A stretch of DNA of 64,000 nt from Lacihabitans sp. CS3-21 (GCF_024343675.1 NZ_RJUD01000113.1:210842-274841), one strand, 5' to 3'. Counted from the first letter of the stretch, positions 7,626 through 16,667 are shown. Notes: a model not told the origin generated them from the sequence alone. Made by a program: numbers and translations.

Positions 7626-9092
7626 TTAATGATGTTGTTTTCTGCTGATTATTCCACCGGAAGCTTCTTTGATCGTATTAGCAAAAACAAAAGCATTTGG
7701 GTCAACTTCGTAAATCAAATTCTTTAACTTCCTTAACTCAAACCGCGTAATAACTGTAAAAATAATATCACAATCGGCACTGACTTCAAAGGTTTCAGGC
7801 AAAAAGCCCCGCTCTCCTTTATAGATGGTGATTCCGCGTTTCAGATTATTAACTAACTCATATTTAATAAGTTCACTTTCAGAAGAAATAATAGTCACGC
7901 CCGTAAACGCCTGCAAACCTTCTACCACATAATCAATGGTTCGGGATGCTGCAAAATAAGTTAGGCATGAATAAAGGGCTGTTTCGACACCAAACTTAAA
8001 GGCCGCAATCGAAAATATGATAATATTTATCCCTAAAATGATTTCTGTAATGGTAAAAGAAGTCCTTTTGAGTGTATACAAGGCCAAAACCTCGATACCA
8101 TCAAGTGCAGCACCAGCACGCATATTAAGTCCTACACCCAAGCCAAGAAAAACACCGCCAAAAATTGAAATTAGTAGTTTGTCATGCGTGAGGTCAAATA
8201 CGGGTAAAGTCTGCAAAACAATTCCTAACAACACCACAGCTACAAAAGTCTTTATTGCAAAAGTCTTTCCCACAGTAAAATAGCCCGTGGCAATAAGGGG
8301 GATGTTCATCAAAACTATAACCAAGGCCAAGTTTACATGATACAGCTCATGAATCAAAAGTGAAAGACCTGTTACGCCTCCGTCAAAAAAATGATTGGGT
8401 ACTAAAAAACCTTTCAAAGCTATGGCGGCAATAAGAACTCCAAAAGCTATCATCAAGTATTCTTGAATATACCCTTGAAGTTTAGAGGTTTCGCCCTGTT
8501 TTTTCAAATTCTTCATCTTTTGCTCAATCTTTTTTAAATTCTTCCTCTTTTTTGTTTCAAGTTCTTTTTTGGCTGTGTCGGTAAAAAATTGATGCCTTGA
8601 AAGAAAATCTACCTGAATTTCACACCAATTTGCTTCAGAAACTTGACGTCCTTCAGCTCTAAATTCAGCCACCAACTTATCGGAATTTTTTGTATAATTA
8701 TCAGTACCAAGATAATACAAATCTGCATCACAAATAATTTCCTGTAATTTATTCTGCGGATTCTGCGGAAGCTTCGTGGCCATGATTAGTTCACCAATTA
8801 CCTCAATATCTGCTTCTGAAAATCCGTATTCTGGCAAAATTTCTTGGGCAAAATTACGAGATCGTAGTTCATGCCCCTCACTTTTGGGCTCAAAGATAAA
8901 ACCGGTATCGTGAAATAAAGCTGCCGTTTTTAATAGTTCTACCGAAGATTTTGCTATCTGCTCATTTTCAGCTAAATAAACCGTATGTTCCAAAACATTT
9001 ATCGTGTGTTGATAATTGTGATAGGAAATAGAAGTGGGGATTTCAATCTTTAGTTTCTCGATAACTAAATCATAAATCTTGTCGAATCTCAT
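7626..9092 (-). CDS. HD-domain hydrolase fused to YitT-type membrane protein
   Basis: This 488-residue protein joins two families usually encoded separately. Residues 1-175 form an HD metal-dependent phosphohydrolase, with metal ligands His29 (NYQHT), His61-Asp62 (FHDTG), His74 and Asp122/Asp124 (CDADLYYLG). A basic helical linker follows (about 176-203, rich in KK/KN). Residues 205-430 form a YitT (DUF161) domain with about six membrane helices, including LVPNHFFDGGVTGLSLL. A DUF2179 domain (about 435-485) closes the protein. The HD domain should face the cytoplasm. It is the last gene of the kinase/receiver/cyclase operon, 22 bp after the cyclase gene. Hydrolysis of a nucleotide made or sensed in this operon is an attractive guess, but the family is broad and no nucleotide specificity can be read. 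Confidence 0.88.
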   Translation of the reverse strand: MRFDKIYDLVIEKLKIEIPTSISYHNYQHTINVLEHTVYLAENEQIAKSSVELLKTAALFHDTGFIFEPKSEGHELRSRNFAQEILPEYGFSEADIEVIGELIMATKLPQNPQNKLQEIICDADLYYLGTDNYTKNSDKLVAEFRAEGRQVSEANWCEIQVDFLSRHQFFTDTAKKELETKKRKNLKKIEQKMKNLKKQGETSKLQGYIQEYLMIAFGVLIAAIALKGFLVPNHFFDGGVTGLSLLIHELYHVNLALVIVLMNIPLIATGYFTVGKTFAIKTFVAVVLLGIVLQTLPVFDLTHDKLLISIFGGVFLGLGVGLNMRAGAALDGIEVLALYTLKRTSFTITEIILGINIIIFSIAAFKFGVETALYSCLTYFAASRTIDYVVEGLQAFTGVTIISSESELIKYELVNNLKRGITIYKGERGFLPETFEVSADCDIIFTVITRFELRKLKNLIYEVDPNAFVFANTIKEASGGIISRKQHH

Positions 9093-9114
9093 AATATATT
9101 TTCGAAAATTTTAA

Positions 9115-10155
9115 TCAATTTAGTACTTCATAAACTATGACCTCAATAGATTTATTTTTGAGTGCCTTGGAACCCAAAAGCTGACAATTAAATGATTGTT
9201 TTACTTTATTATAGGCCTCATCATTTATTAAAATCTGACCGTTTTGTGCTAAACTCTGTAGCCTTTGAGCAGTATTTACAGTATCGCCTATAACGGTATA
9301 ATCGAGTCTTTTAAGCGTTTTTGAACCGATATTTCCCGAAATCATTTCTCCTGAATTAATACCAATAGAAACTTTGGGGTGAAACTCAATTTTGGAGGCC
9401 GCCTGAGGCAATGCCTCTATGTGATTACGAATAGCCAGTGAAGCCTCAATGGCACGGTCAAGGTGAAATTCTCCCTTGAAAACAGCCATGACACAGTCGC
9501 CGATAAACTTATCGATCAGCCCTCCTTGGGCAATAATTTCTTTTACGATTAGGTCAAAATATTGATTCAGCAGCATCACTACATTATCAGGACTTTCGGT
9601 TTCACTGATAGATGTAAAACTACAAATATCAATAAAAGCCACACTGGCCTCTACTGTTTCGTTGGCCGAAAGTGATGCCTCATACTCACGTCCCGACATA
9701 AAATTCAGCACATTGTGGTCTACATACATTTTCAAGATATTGTTCTCCTTAATGGCTTGAATGGTCTCCTTGAGCTGATTTACGTGATGAATGGTCTTCT
9801 CAATAGTAGTTTCAAGGTCGGCAAAATTTACGGGTTTGGTCACAAAATCAAAGGCTCCGCGGTTCATTGCTGTTCGGATATTGTCCATGTCTCCATAAGC
9901 CGAAACCATTACAGATTTTACCAAAGGATGTGCTTCACTTAACTTGGTCAAAAGCGTAAGTCCATCCATCTCTGGCATATTAATATCGCTCAAGACAATA
10001 TCTACATCAGGATTTTCCTCCAAAACCCTCAAAGCCTCTGAACCATTGGTCGCAAACACAAAGGCATAGTGATGCTCCCGGATTTTTTGCCTATACTTCT
10101 GCTTTATAAGTATTTCTAAGTCAGTTTCGTCGTCGGCTATTAATATCTTGGTCAT
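9115..10155 (-). CDS. Response regulator with class III adenylate cyclase output
   Basis: A 346-residue cytoplasmic regulator. Residues 1-125 are a receiver with acidic pocket Asp8-Asp9, phospho-acceptor Asp57 (SDINMPEMDG) and Lys107 (TKP). A helical linker (about 113-150) joins it to a class III nucleotide cyclase domain (about 165-345). Metal ligands Asp176 (FIDICSF) and Asp220 (FIGD) are present, as are catalytic Asn294 and Arg298 (GDTVNTAQRL). The substrate-choosing pair Lys216 and Asp285 is the adenylate-cyclase combination, so cAMP is the predicted product, made when the receiver is phosphorylated. The gene starts 4 bp after the single-domain receiver and lies in the same operon as three histidine kinases, the likely phosphate donors. 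cAMP specificity is inferred from those two residues. Confidence 0.93.
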   Translation of the reverse strand: MTKILIADDETDLEILIKQKYRQKIREHHYAFVFATNGSEALRVLEENPDVDIVLSDINMPEMDGLTLLTKLSEAHPLVKSVMVSAYGDMDNIRTAMNRGAFDFVTKPVNFADLETTIEKTIHHVNQLKETIQAIKENNILKMYVDHNVLNFMSGREYEASLSANETVEASVAFIDICSFTSISETESPDNVVMLLNQYFDLIVKEIIAQGGLIDKFIGDCVMAVFKGEFHLDRAIEASLAIRNHIEALPQAASKIEFHPKVSIGINSGEMISGNIGSKTLKRLDYTVIGDTVNTAQRLQSLAQNGQILINDEAYNKVKQSFNCQLLGSKALKNKSIEVIVYEVLN

Positions 10156-10159
10156 TTAT

Positions 10160-10531
10160 CTAGCGTTTAAAAAGTCTTTCTTTCAAATCACCAAAATCTA
10201 AAGGTTTATTCAGGAAATCGTCGGCTCCTAAACTCAAAGCCTTGTTGCGTGTTTCATCGTCGCCGTAGGCTGTTATCATCATTACGATAGGCTTTGGTTT
10301 TGTGTTTTTTTCTACTATTTCTCTCAAAAGCTCAATGCCACTCATTCCAGGCATATTGATGTCAGACAAAATCAAAATCGCCTCAGATTCATGTTCATGC
10401 AAATAAACCAAAGCGTTTTCGCCAGAAGTGGCAAATGAAAATTCAATTTCACCATTCCTGATTTCTTTTCTAAATTTCTGCAAAAAAAGATCCTGAATAT
10501 CCACTTCGTCATCAACAACAAGAACTTTCAT
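10160..10531 (-). CDS. Single-domain response regulator (CheY-like receiver)
   Basis: A 123-residue stand-alone receiver with no output domain. Asp7-Asp8, phospho-acceptor Asp57 (LSDINMPGMSG), the switch Thr in MITAYG, and Lys109 (NKP) are all present. It is similar over its length to the receiver of the next gene, including the insert FRKEIRNGEIEF after the first helix, so the two probably share kinases. It may act as a phosphate sink, an intermediate, or a direct binder of one of the kinases. It lies 37 bp after the third kinase and 4 bp before the cyclase, inside the signalling operon. Confidence 0.93.
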   Translation of the reverse strand: MKVLVVDDEVDIQDLFLQKFRKEIRNGEIEFSFATSGENALVYLHEHESEAILILSDINMPGMSGIELLREIVEKNTKPKPIVMMITAYGDDETRNKALSLGADDFLNKPLDFGDLKERLFKR

Positions 10532-10568
10532 GGTTTTGGGTTTAATGTTGGTAAAAATAATAAATGTT

Positions 10569-12542
10569 TTAGCTAATTGGTAATTTTATCATAAATGTTG
10601 TTCCAAAGCCCTCCTCGCTAGCCACTTCCAAAGTCCCTCCATGACCCTTAACTACAATATCATAAGCCAAACTCAGCCCTAAACCTGTGCCTTCACCAGT
10701 TGGTTTGGTTGTGAAAAATGGCTGAAATATTTTGGCTTTGGTTTCTTCTGACATTCCTTTGCCATTGTCTTTTATGCTTACAATTATTCCATTTTCAACA
10801 CCTGCCGTTTTGATTTCAACAAACGGATTTTTGACACCTTTTGTGGCATAAAAAGCATTATTAATCAAGTTCAACAATACTCGTCCAAAATCTTGTGGAA
10901 TGACTTCAATTTTTGGCAAGTTTTCATCAAAGTCTGTCTTGAAATCGCTATTAAATGAACTATCCTTAGCTCTCAATCCATGATAAGCCAATCGCAAATA
11001 TTCATCTGCCAAGGCGTTGATATCAGTTAATTCTTTTTCACCTGTGCTAGTGCGGGAGTGCTCGAGCATACCTTTTACTATGCTACTCGCTCGCTTGCCA
11101 TGATGATTGATTTTTTCCTGATTTTGACTTAAATCATTTGCCAAGTCAATTATAAGTTCTTTATCAATGTCAGGCTTTTCAGCTTCTTCTTTTAGTTCTC
11201 TAGCTAAATCCACTGATAATTCAGAGAAGTTATTGACAAAATTCAAAGGATTTTGAATTTCATGTGCTATACCTGCTGTGAGTTCGCCTAAAGAAGCTAA
11301 TTTTTCGGATTGGATGAGTTGAGTCTGGGTGGCTTTCAGTTTTTCTAAAGTTTGTTCAACTTTTATTTTTTGACTATCGGTTTCTTTTTTTTGAGTTTGA
11401 AGCAAATTAAATGCTTTTTGTTTATGCTTGTTATTTCGCCAAAGCAAAAGTGCTACCAAAAACAAAAACGCAAGACCGCCTATTAAACCATAAATTTTTA
11501 AGCGATTTTGAAATTTAAGCTCGGCTTCCTCCAACTCCTTTTTCTTTTGTTCTTCTTTGAAAATAAGGTTTTGAATAGCTATCGTTTTTCCTTGATTGAA
11601 CAACGTATCTTTTAATGCAATGGTCTGTTTGAGATATGTAAAGGCACTGTCAGTTTTGTGTTGAGATTCATAAATATTTGTTAACATTGAAGAAGCTTCC
11701 AACAGATATTTAGGAATTAGTTTGCCATATGGATTACTCAAAGCTTTTTGGCAATAAAATATAGCTGAATCAAGCTGGTTTGTTTCTTTAAAAATAAAAG
11801 CAATGCCCGTATTTGCTTCTATTAAATCTTTATTATATTCACGTTTAGTTGCGATAGGAATTACTTGTTTATAGTAACTCATTGCCTTTTTATATTGACC
11901 TTTTTTTGAGTAACAACTACCTAAAATATACAGCATTGCACTTTCAGACCTTCTATACTTTATTAGGGTATCGGCATACGCAATCGCTAAATCCAATTGA
12001 TTATTTTTTTCATATATTGAACTTAAAGTACTGTAAAACCCAAATTTAGAGACAACTCTTTTTTTATGATTTAAATTGTACGTATCCTCTAATCCCTTTG
12101 CATTTAAAGTATATTTTAATGCATTTTGAATATCTCCTTGCTCTTTGAAACTTAACCCAATAATACTTAAACTATTTATCATTCCTAATGTGTCTTTCAG
12201 AATTTCATAGTTTTTTTGGCTTTCAAATGCATAATTTAGAGCCATGGGATAATTGCCCATGTAAGTTAATACTCTACTTAATAAATTTTGTGCAAGGCAA
12301 ATTTTTCTAATATCTTTAGATTTTGTAGCAATTGCCAATACTTTCTTGGCATATACAATTGATGTGTCAGGATACCGATTTCTATAATAATTACTTAACT
12401 CGATTAAAGCTTTAAATTTTATAGTATCAACTTTCGAAGTTTGTAATACCTTTTTTAGACTATCTCTATTAGGTATTTGGGCAAAACCAAAGCTGCAAAC
12501 AAGTGTAAGAAATAGTGTAAGGCTTAGTTTTTTCATAATCAA
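10569..12542 (-). CDS. TPR sensor histidine kinase
   Basis: A 657-residue membrane sensor kinase. The signal peptide (ending GFAQ, about residue 22) is followed by an extracytoplasmic tetratricopeptide region (about 35-335) that probably binds a protein or peptide ligand. One membrane helix follows (about 350-368), then a coiled coil (about 375-412) and the kinase core. His427 in GIAHEIQNPL is the phospho-acceptor. The ATPase domain has NLINNAFYA (N box), DNGKGMS (G1), QPFFTTKP (F box) and GTGLGLSLAYDI (G2). The start codon overlaps the stop of the upstream kinase gene by 4 bp. The kinase half is very close to that of the upstream paralogue, including 97 identical bases (10726-10822 versus 12702-12798). 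Likely phosphate acceptors are the two receivers encoded downstream. Confidence 0.94.
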   Translation of the reverse strand: MIMKKLSLTLFLTLVCSFGFAQIPNRDSLKKVLQTSKVDTIKFKALIELSNYYRNRYPDTSIVYAKKVLAIATKSKDIRKICLAQNLLSRVLTYMGNYPMALNYAFESQKNYEILKDTLGMINSLSIIGLSFKEQGDIQNALKYTLNAKGLEDTYNLNHKKRVVSKFGFYSTLSSIYEKNNQLDLAIAYADTLIKYRRSESAMLYILGSCYSKKGQYKKAMSYYKQVIPIATKREYNKDLIEANTGIAFIFKETNQLDSAIFYCQKALSNPYGKLIPKYLLEASSMLTNIYESQHKTDSAFTYLKQTIALKDTLFNQGKTIAIQNLIFKEEQKKKELEEAELKFQNRLKIYGLIGGLAFLFLVALLLWRNNKHKQKAFNLLQTQKKETDSQKIKVEQTLEKLKATQTQLIQSEKLASLGELTAGIAHEIQNPLNFVNNFSELSVDLARELKEEAEKPDIDKELIIDLANDLSQNQEKINHHGKRASSIVKGMLEHSRTSTGEKELTDINALADEYLRLAYHGLRAKDSSFNSDFKTDFDENLPKIEVIPQDFGRVLLNLINNAFYATKGVKNPFVEIKTAGVENGIIVSIKDNGKGMSEETKAKIFQPFFTTKPTGEGTGLGLSLAYDIVVKGHGGTLEVASEEGFGTTFMIKLPIS

Positions 12543-14623
12543 ATAGTTTGAATGGGTAATTTTACAATAAACTCCGTCCCCTCTCCTTCCACACTTTCAA
12601 CTTCAATCGTTCCACCATGCCCTTTCGTTACAATATCATAAGCCAAACTCAACCCTAAACCTGTGCCTTCACCAGTTGGTTTTGTGGTGAAAAATGGTTG
12701 GAATATTTTGGCTTTGGTTTCTTCTGACATTCCTTTGCCATTGTCTTTTATGCTTACAATTATTCCATTTTCAACACCTGCCGTTTTGATTTCAACAAGC
12801 GGACTTTTGACTCCTTTTGTGGCATAAAAAGCATTATTAATCAAGTTCAACAATACTCGACCCATATCTTGTGAAACCACTTCGATTTTTGGCAAGTTTT
12901 CGTCAAAATCAGTCTTGAAATCACTAATGAAAGTGTTATCCTTTGCTCGTAAACCGTGATATGACAACCGCAAATATTCGTCAGCCATTGCGTTAATATC
13001 CGTCAATTCCTTTTCGCCAGTGCTATTTCTTGAATGCCCTAACATTCCTTTTACGATGTCACTTGCTCTTTTGCCGTGGTGATTGATTTTTTCTAGATTT
13101 TGCTTTAAATCTTGAGCAATTTCTTTCACTTCAGTAGTATTTCCTTTTTCAATCTCCTCTTTCATTTCATCCACCAACTCGCCAGAAACTTCCGAGAAAT
13201 TAGTGACAAAATTCAAAGGGTTTTGAATCTCATGAGCAATGCCTGCTGTGAGTTCGCCGAGAGAAGCTAGTTTTTCGGATTGGATGAGTTGGGCTTGAGA
13301 GGCTTTTAACTCTTGTGTGCGTTGGGCAACTAATTTATCAAGCTGTTCGTTTTGAGATTCAAGGATTTGTTGTTTCTCTGACGATAATACTTCTACTTCT
13401 AATAATTTTTGTTGTAAAGAGATATTTGTTTTTGCAAAATTGTAGCCCAAATTAATTGCGACGGATATAGGAATAGCTATTTGTGCTAAAGCATAGGAAA
13501 AATTTGAAATGAGCTCCATTTCACCTCCTTTAGTGTTACTATACAAAAATAAAATCCAGGAAACACAAAATATAAAACCACCTGATGCAATAATCCAAGC
13601 CCCTTTTTTATTTTTCAAGAAACTAACTATGGCAATCCTGAATAATTCCAGATTAATTGAAAAATTAAATCCAATTCCAAAAACCACCCATCCCCATTGA
13701 TAATTATAAAGACTGAAGAATATACTGAAAATTCCAAGTATTAAAACTAACCAAAAAATTATGCCTATTTTTTGTTCAAATAAACGATAAATTGCCAATA
13801 GCAAAAATGAGCTTGCGATTACAGCAGTAAAAATTAATATGTTACTAAAACCGTAAAAAAAATCAACATTTTTCAGAGTAAAAAAACCGCTGAATCCATA
13901 AGGCAGAAACTGTAAACCATTGTAAATTGCAAAGAACAAATTAATTTTTTGACTTGGGAAAAACAAATAAAAAGCAAAATAAAGTACACACAAAGTGGCA
14001 AAAATAACCGCAACAACGATGTTCCAATTGGTTTCATTTTGTTGATTCTGATCCTCTATATGCCATGACTTTAAACTATTTATTTTTACCCTTAAAACAC
14101 TATTTGTATTGGCAAAATGGGTTCCATATTTAATATTAGGCTGAAAGGCATATCTAACTGCCAAAATGTGTAATTGATTGGGAAGTAATCGTAAACTAAA
14201 AGGTTCTCTACCAGGAGATATTGCCTTGATTTGAGTTTTATCTTTATCAATTACTCCTATTTGTTGAACTAATTTGCCATCTAAAAATATTTCTGATGCC
14301 CCTGATTGTTTAATGGTCATTATCAATGATTCTTTAGAGATACTTTGGGACAAAAAAAGAGGAAGGCGAAGCCAGAAAATATCTCCATTTTTACTTAAAT
14401 TTTTCAAATCAAAAATATCCTTGGTAGGGTCAATACCCTCCCACTTAGAATCGTCAAAATCAGCTTTTGCAAAATCAGGACTATCGCCAGCGTGCCATTT
14501 CCAACCTTTGTCAAGTAAAATACCCTCTTTGGGTAAAGAATCTATTTGAAAAATCTCATTCTTTTGGGAGAAGGCTCCTAGTGGCAAAAAAAGAAATAAA
14601 ATTGCCAATAATCTCATATTCAA
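12539..14623 (-). CDS. 7TM (DISM-like) sensor histidine kinase
   Basis: A 694-residue membrane histidine kinase. After a signal peptide (ending AFSQ, residues 1-20) comes a periplasmic beta-rich domain (about 30-185) with WKWHAGDSPDFA and IFLDGKLVQQIG, resembling carbohydrate-binding-like sensor domains. Seven hydrophobic segments (about 201-398) follow, in a 7TMR-DISM arrangement, then a coiled coil (about 400-450). The kinase core has His464 (GIAHEIQNPL) and standard N, G1, F and G2 boxes. Carbohydrate sensing is a family-based guess. The gene is 5 bp after the first kinase of the operon and overlaps the next by 4 bp, so translation is coupled. Its catalytic half is nearly the same as that of the next kinase, so the sensory halves define the difference. 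Confidence 0.93.
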   Translation of the reverse strand: MNMRLLAILFLFLPLGAFSQKNEIFQIDSLPKEGILLDKGWKWHAGDSPDFAKADFDDSKWEGIDPTKDIFDLKNLSKNGDIFWLRLPLFLSQSISKESLIMTIKQSGASEIFLDGKLVQQIGVIDKDKTQIKAISPGREPFSLRLLPNQLHILAVRYAFQPNIKYGTHFANTNSVLRVKINSLKSWHIEDQNQQNETNWNIVVAVIFATLCVLYFAFYLFFPSQKINLFFAIYNGLQFLPYGFSGFFTLKNVDFFYGFSNILIFTAVIASSFLLLAIYRLFEQKIGIIFWLVLILGIFSIFFSLYNYQWGWVVFGIGFNFSINLELFRIAIVSFLKNKKGAWIIASGGFIFCVSWILFLYSNTKGGEMELISNFSYALAQIAIPISVAINLGYNFAKTNISLQQKLLEVEVLSSEKQQILESQNEQLDKLVAQRTQELKASQAQLIQSEKLASLGELTAGIAHEIQNPLNFVTNFSEVSGELVDEMKEEIEKGNTTEVKEIAQDLKQNLEKINHHGKRASDIVKGMLGHSRNSTGEKELTDINAMADEYLRLSYHGLRAKDNTFISDFKTDFDENLPKIEVVSQDMGRVLLNLINNAFYATKGVKSPLVEIKTAGVENGIIVSIKDNGKGMSEETKAKIFQPFFTTKPTGEGTGLGLSLAYDIVTKGHGGTIEVESVEGEGTEFIVKLPIQTI

Positions 14624-14628
14624 ATAAT

Positions 14629-15972
14629 TTACAAGTTTAAACTAATAATAAACTCAGTACCAACTCCTTCCTTACTCTCGACTTCAATCGTACCCCCATG
14701 CCCCTTCGTCACAATATCATAAGCTAAGCTTAAACCTAAGCCCGTACCCTTTCCAGTAGGTTTGGTGGTGAAAAACGGTTGAAAAATCTTCTCCATATTA
14801 TCTTCCGAAATACCCGCTCCGTTGTCTTTCACACGTATTTCTATTGCGTCATCTATTTTAAGCGTAGAAACTGTTACTAATGGCTTATAGGGATTTTCCC
14901 CATTCACTTTACTTTGGGCTCGGCTACGCTCCGCACATGCATAAAAAGCATTGTTGATAAGGTTGAGTAATACCCGACCAATATCTTGTGGCACAGCCTC
15001 AATGACCGGCAAGTTTGGATCTAGTTCAGTTTTAAAGTCGGCATTAAAAGTCTTGTCTTTGGCCCGTAATCCATGGTAACTGAGTCGCAGAAATTCGTCT
15101 GCAAGGGCATTAATGTCAGTGGTTTCTTTTTGTCCAGTATTAGTTCTAGAGTGCTGTAGCATTCCTTTCACTATACTTGCTGCACGCTTTCCATGGTGGT
15201 TTATTTTTTCGAGATTTTGTCTAATATCTGAAAGCAATTCCTCCTCTTCAATTCCTCCTCGGGGTGTTTCTGGACTCATCAGCTCCTCAATTAGTTCCAG
15301 ATTGAGTTCTGAAAAATTATTCACGAAGTTTAATGGATTCTGAATTTCATGAGCAATTCCGGCGGTAAGTTCACCCAATGAAGCCAGTTTTTCTTGTTGA
15401 ACCAACTGATTTTGGGTAGCTTTTAGTTCTTCCACCGTAGATTCCAATTGTTCTTTTTGTGCCGAAATTTCAGAAGTTCGCTCTCTAACGAGAATCTCTA
15501 GTTTTTCATTTTCACCAACAACTAGCCTGTTTTTCTCTTCTTCTTTTTTTAGTGCCTTGATTTGGTTATTCGTACTTATGGCAAAAGCAATCATCCAAAA
15601 CAAACTCCCTAGAAATACCAAATCTATAATCGAATCATTTTCTTTGGTAAAACTTGAAAAAAAATATTCCATGATGTCCCTCAGGCTATTCACAATAAAA
15701 AATGGTAACCCCGCTTTTAGCAATGAACTGGCCAAATTGTTTTCTCTAAGCAGCCACAAAACATACATTATTGCTGAAAAGACCACAAACCAAACGAAAT
15801 TGATGGTTGGAAGAAACCGCTCAAATGAATTAAAGTTTAGAAGCAACAAAAAAGGAACAATGAACAAGTTCAGAACCTTTAAATATTGATCGTATTGAGG
15901 TAGTGACTCCTTCGTATTTAGGTGAGTGCGGATAAATCTTAGTGCAAAAAAGGCGATCAAAAAATTCTGCAT
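14629..15972 (-). CDS. Membrane sensor histidine kinase, first gene of signalling operon
   Basis: A 447-residue kinase with an N-terminal membrane region of about four helices (residues 1-135) and no large periplasmic domain. It continues with a coiled coil (about 135-195) and a kinase core. His208 (GIAHEIQNPL) is the acceptor. N box NLINNAFYA, G1 DNGAGIS, F box QPFFTTKP and G2 GTGLGLSLAYDI are intact. Compared with its two downstream paralogues it carries two distinct GC-rich loops: SPETPRGG (about 233-240) and CAERSRAQSK (about 346-355). Both lie where family members vary in length, so activity is probably kept. The gene heads a six-gene operon whose intergenic gaps do not exceed 37 bp. No clear promoter consensus was found upstream, but an AT-rich inverted repeat lies at 16081-16099. 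Confidence 0.93.
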   Translation of the reverse strand: MQNFLIAFFALRFIRTHLNTKESLPQYDQYLKVLNLFIVPFLLLLNFNSFERFLPTINFVWFVVFSAIMYVLWLLRENNLASSLLKAGLPFFIVNSLRDIMEYFFSSFTKENDSIIDLVFLGSLFWMIAFAISTNNQIKALKKEEEKNRLVVGENEKLEILVRERTSEISAQKEQLESTVEELKATQNQLVQQEKLASLGELTAGIAHEIQNPLNFVNNFSELNLELIEELMSPETPRGGIEEEELLSDIRQNLEKINHHGKRAASIVKGMLQHSRTNTGQKETTDINALADEFLRLSYHGLRAKDKTFNADFKTELDPNLPVIEAVPQDIGRVLLNLINNAFYACAERSRAQSKVNGENPYKPLVTVSTLKIDDAIEIRVKDNGAGISEDNMEKIFQPFFTTKPTGKGTGLGLSLAYDIVTKGHGGTIEVESKEGVGTEFIISLNL

Positions 15973-16080
15973 TAGCGATAAGATTAATATTTGGGATTTT
16001 TAGGGTTTTTAAAAAACAAATCAAATTAAGAAAACTATCTGTCTAATTGATAAACAGGGGAATAATAAATTTCTAAAATC

Positions 16081-16099
16081 ATTATTTTGTGAAAATAAT
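16081..16099. repeat. AT-rich inverted repeat upstream of the signalling operon
   Basis: ATTATTTT GTG AAAATAAT is a perfect 8-bp inverted repeat with a 3-base centre. It lies about 110 bp before the first kinase gene, in the divergent spacer to the VOC gene. It could be a regulator site or chance in AT-rich DNA. Confidence 0.3.
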
Positions 16100-16220
16100 A
16101 ATGGTGCAAAATAGGTTTTAAGTTCAATAATGAAATTTTAAACAAATAATTAACATAATAATTTCGTATAGCTATTGAGAGATAAAATCAATTATCTTTT
16201 TTTAATTTGTAAAAAAAATT

Positions 16221-16610
16221 ATGAGCCAGTTTATTGCACACATTGCATTGGTTGTCAGAGATTACGACGAGGCCATCGCCTTTTACACCAAAAAACTAAA
16301 TTTTGAATTGATAGAGGATACCGTACTTTCAGAAACCAAACGATGGGTTCTTGTGGCTCCAAAAGGTTCGAAAGAATGTAAACTCCTTCTTGCAAAAGCA
16401 GTTGGCGACCAAGTTAAGGCCATTGGATATCAATCTGGTGGAAGAGTTTTCTTGTTTTTGCATACCAATGATTTCGACAGAGACTATCAGCATTTGCTTA
16501 ATCAAAATATTAAAATTTATAGAGAACCAAGTACTGAAGAATATGGTAAAGTATGTGTCTTTGAAGATCTTTATGGTAACCTGTGGGATCTGATTGAGAA
16601 AAAACCATAA
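16221..16610 (+). CDS. VOC-superfamily protein (glyoxalase/dioxygenase fold)
   Basis: A 129-residue single-module protein of the vicinal oxygen chelate fold. The first half-repeat begins with the metal-ligand motif IAHIALVVRDYDEAIAFYT. The second repeat ends with the typical VFEDLYGNLWDLIE, where the final Glu is usually a metal ligand. Members include glyoxalases, fosfomycin/bleomycin resistance proteins and dioxygenases; nothing here fixes the reaction. It would be cytoplasmic and dimeric. The gene stands alone: divergent from the kinase operon and convergent with the symporter gene, whose terminator hairpin abuts its stop codon. Confidence 0.88.
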   Translation: MSQFIAHIALVVRDYDEAIAFYTKKLNFELIEDTVLSETKRWVLVAPKGSKECKLLLAKAVGDQVKAIGYQSGGRVFLFLHTNDFDRDYQHLLNQNIKIYREPSTEEYGKVCVFEDLYGNLWDLIEKKP

Positions 16611-16612
16611 AA

Positions 16613-16644
16613 AATGGGAATGCAAAGTAGTTTACATTCCCATT
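16613..16644 (-). terminator. Terminator hairpin of the symporter gene
   Basis: AATGGGAATG and CATTCCCATT form a perfect 10-bp stem with a 12-base loop. Read on the minus strand it is followed by a run of T, as a rho-independent terminator requires. It begins 2 bp after the VOC stop codon. Confidence 0.7.
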
Positions 16645-16667
16645 AGATTCTATTTCAAAACCTTTCT

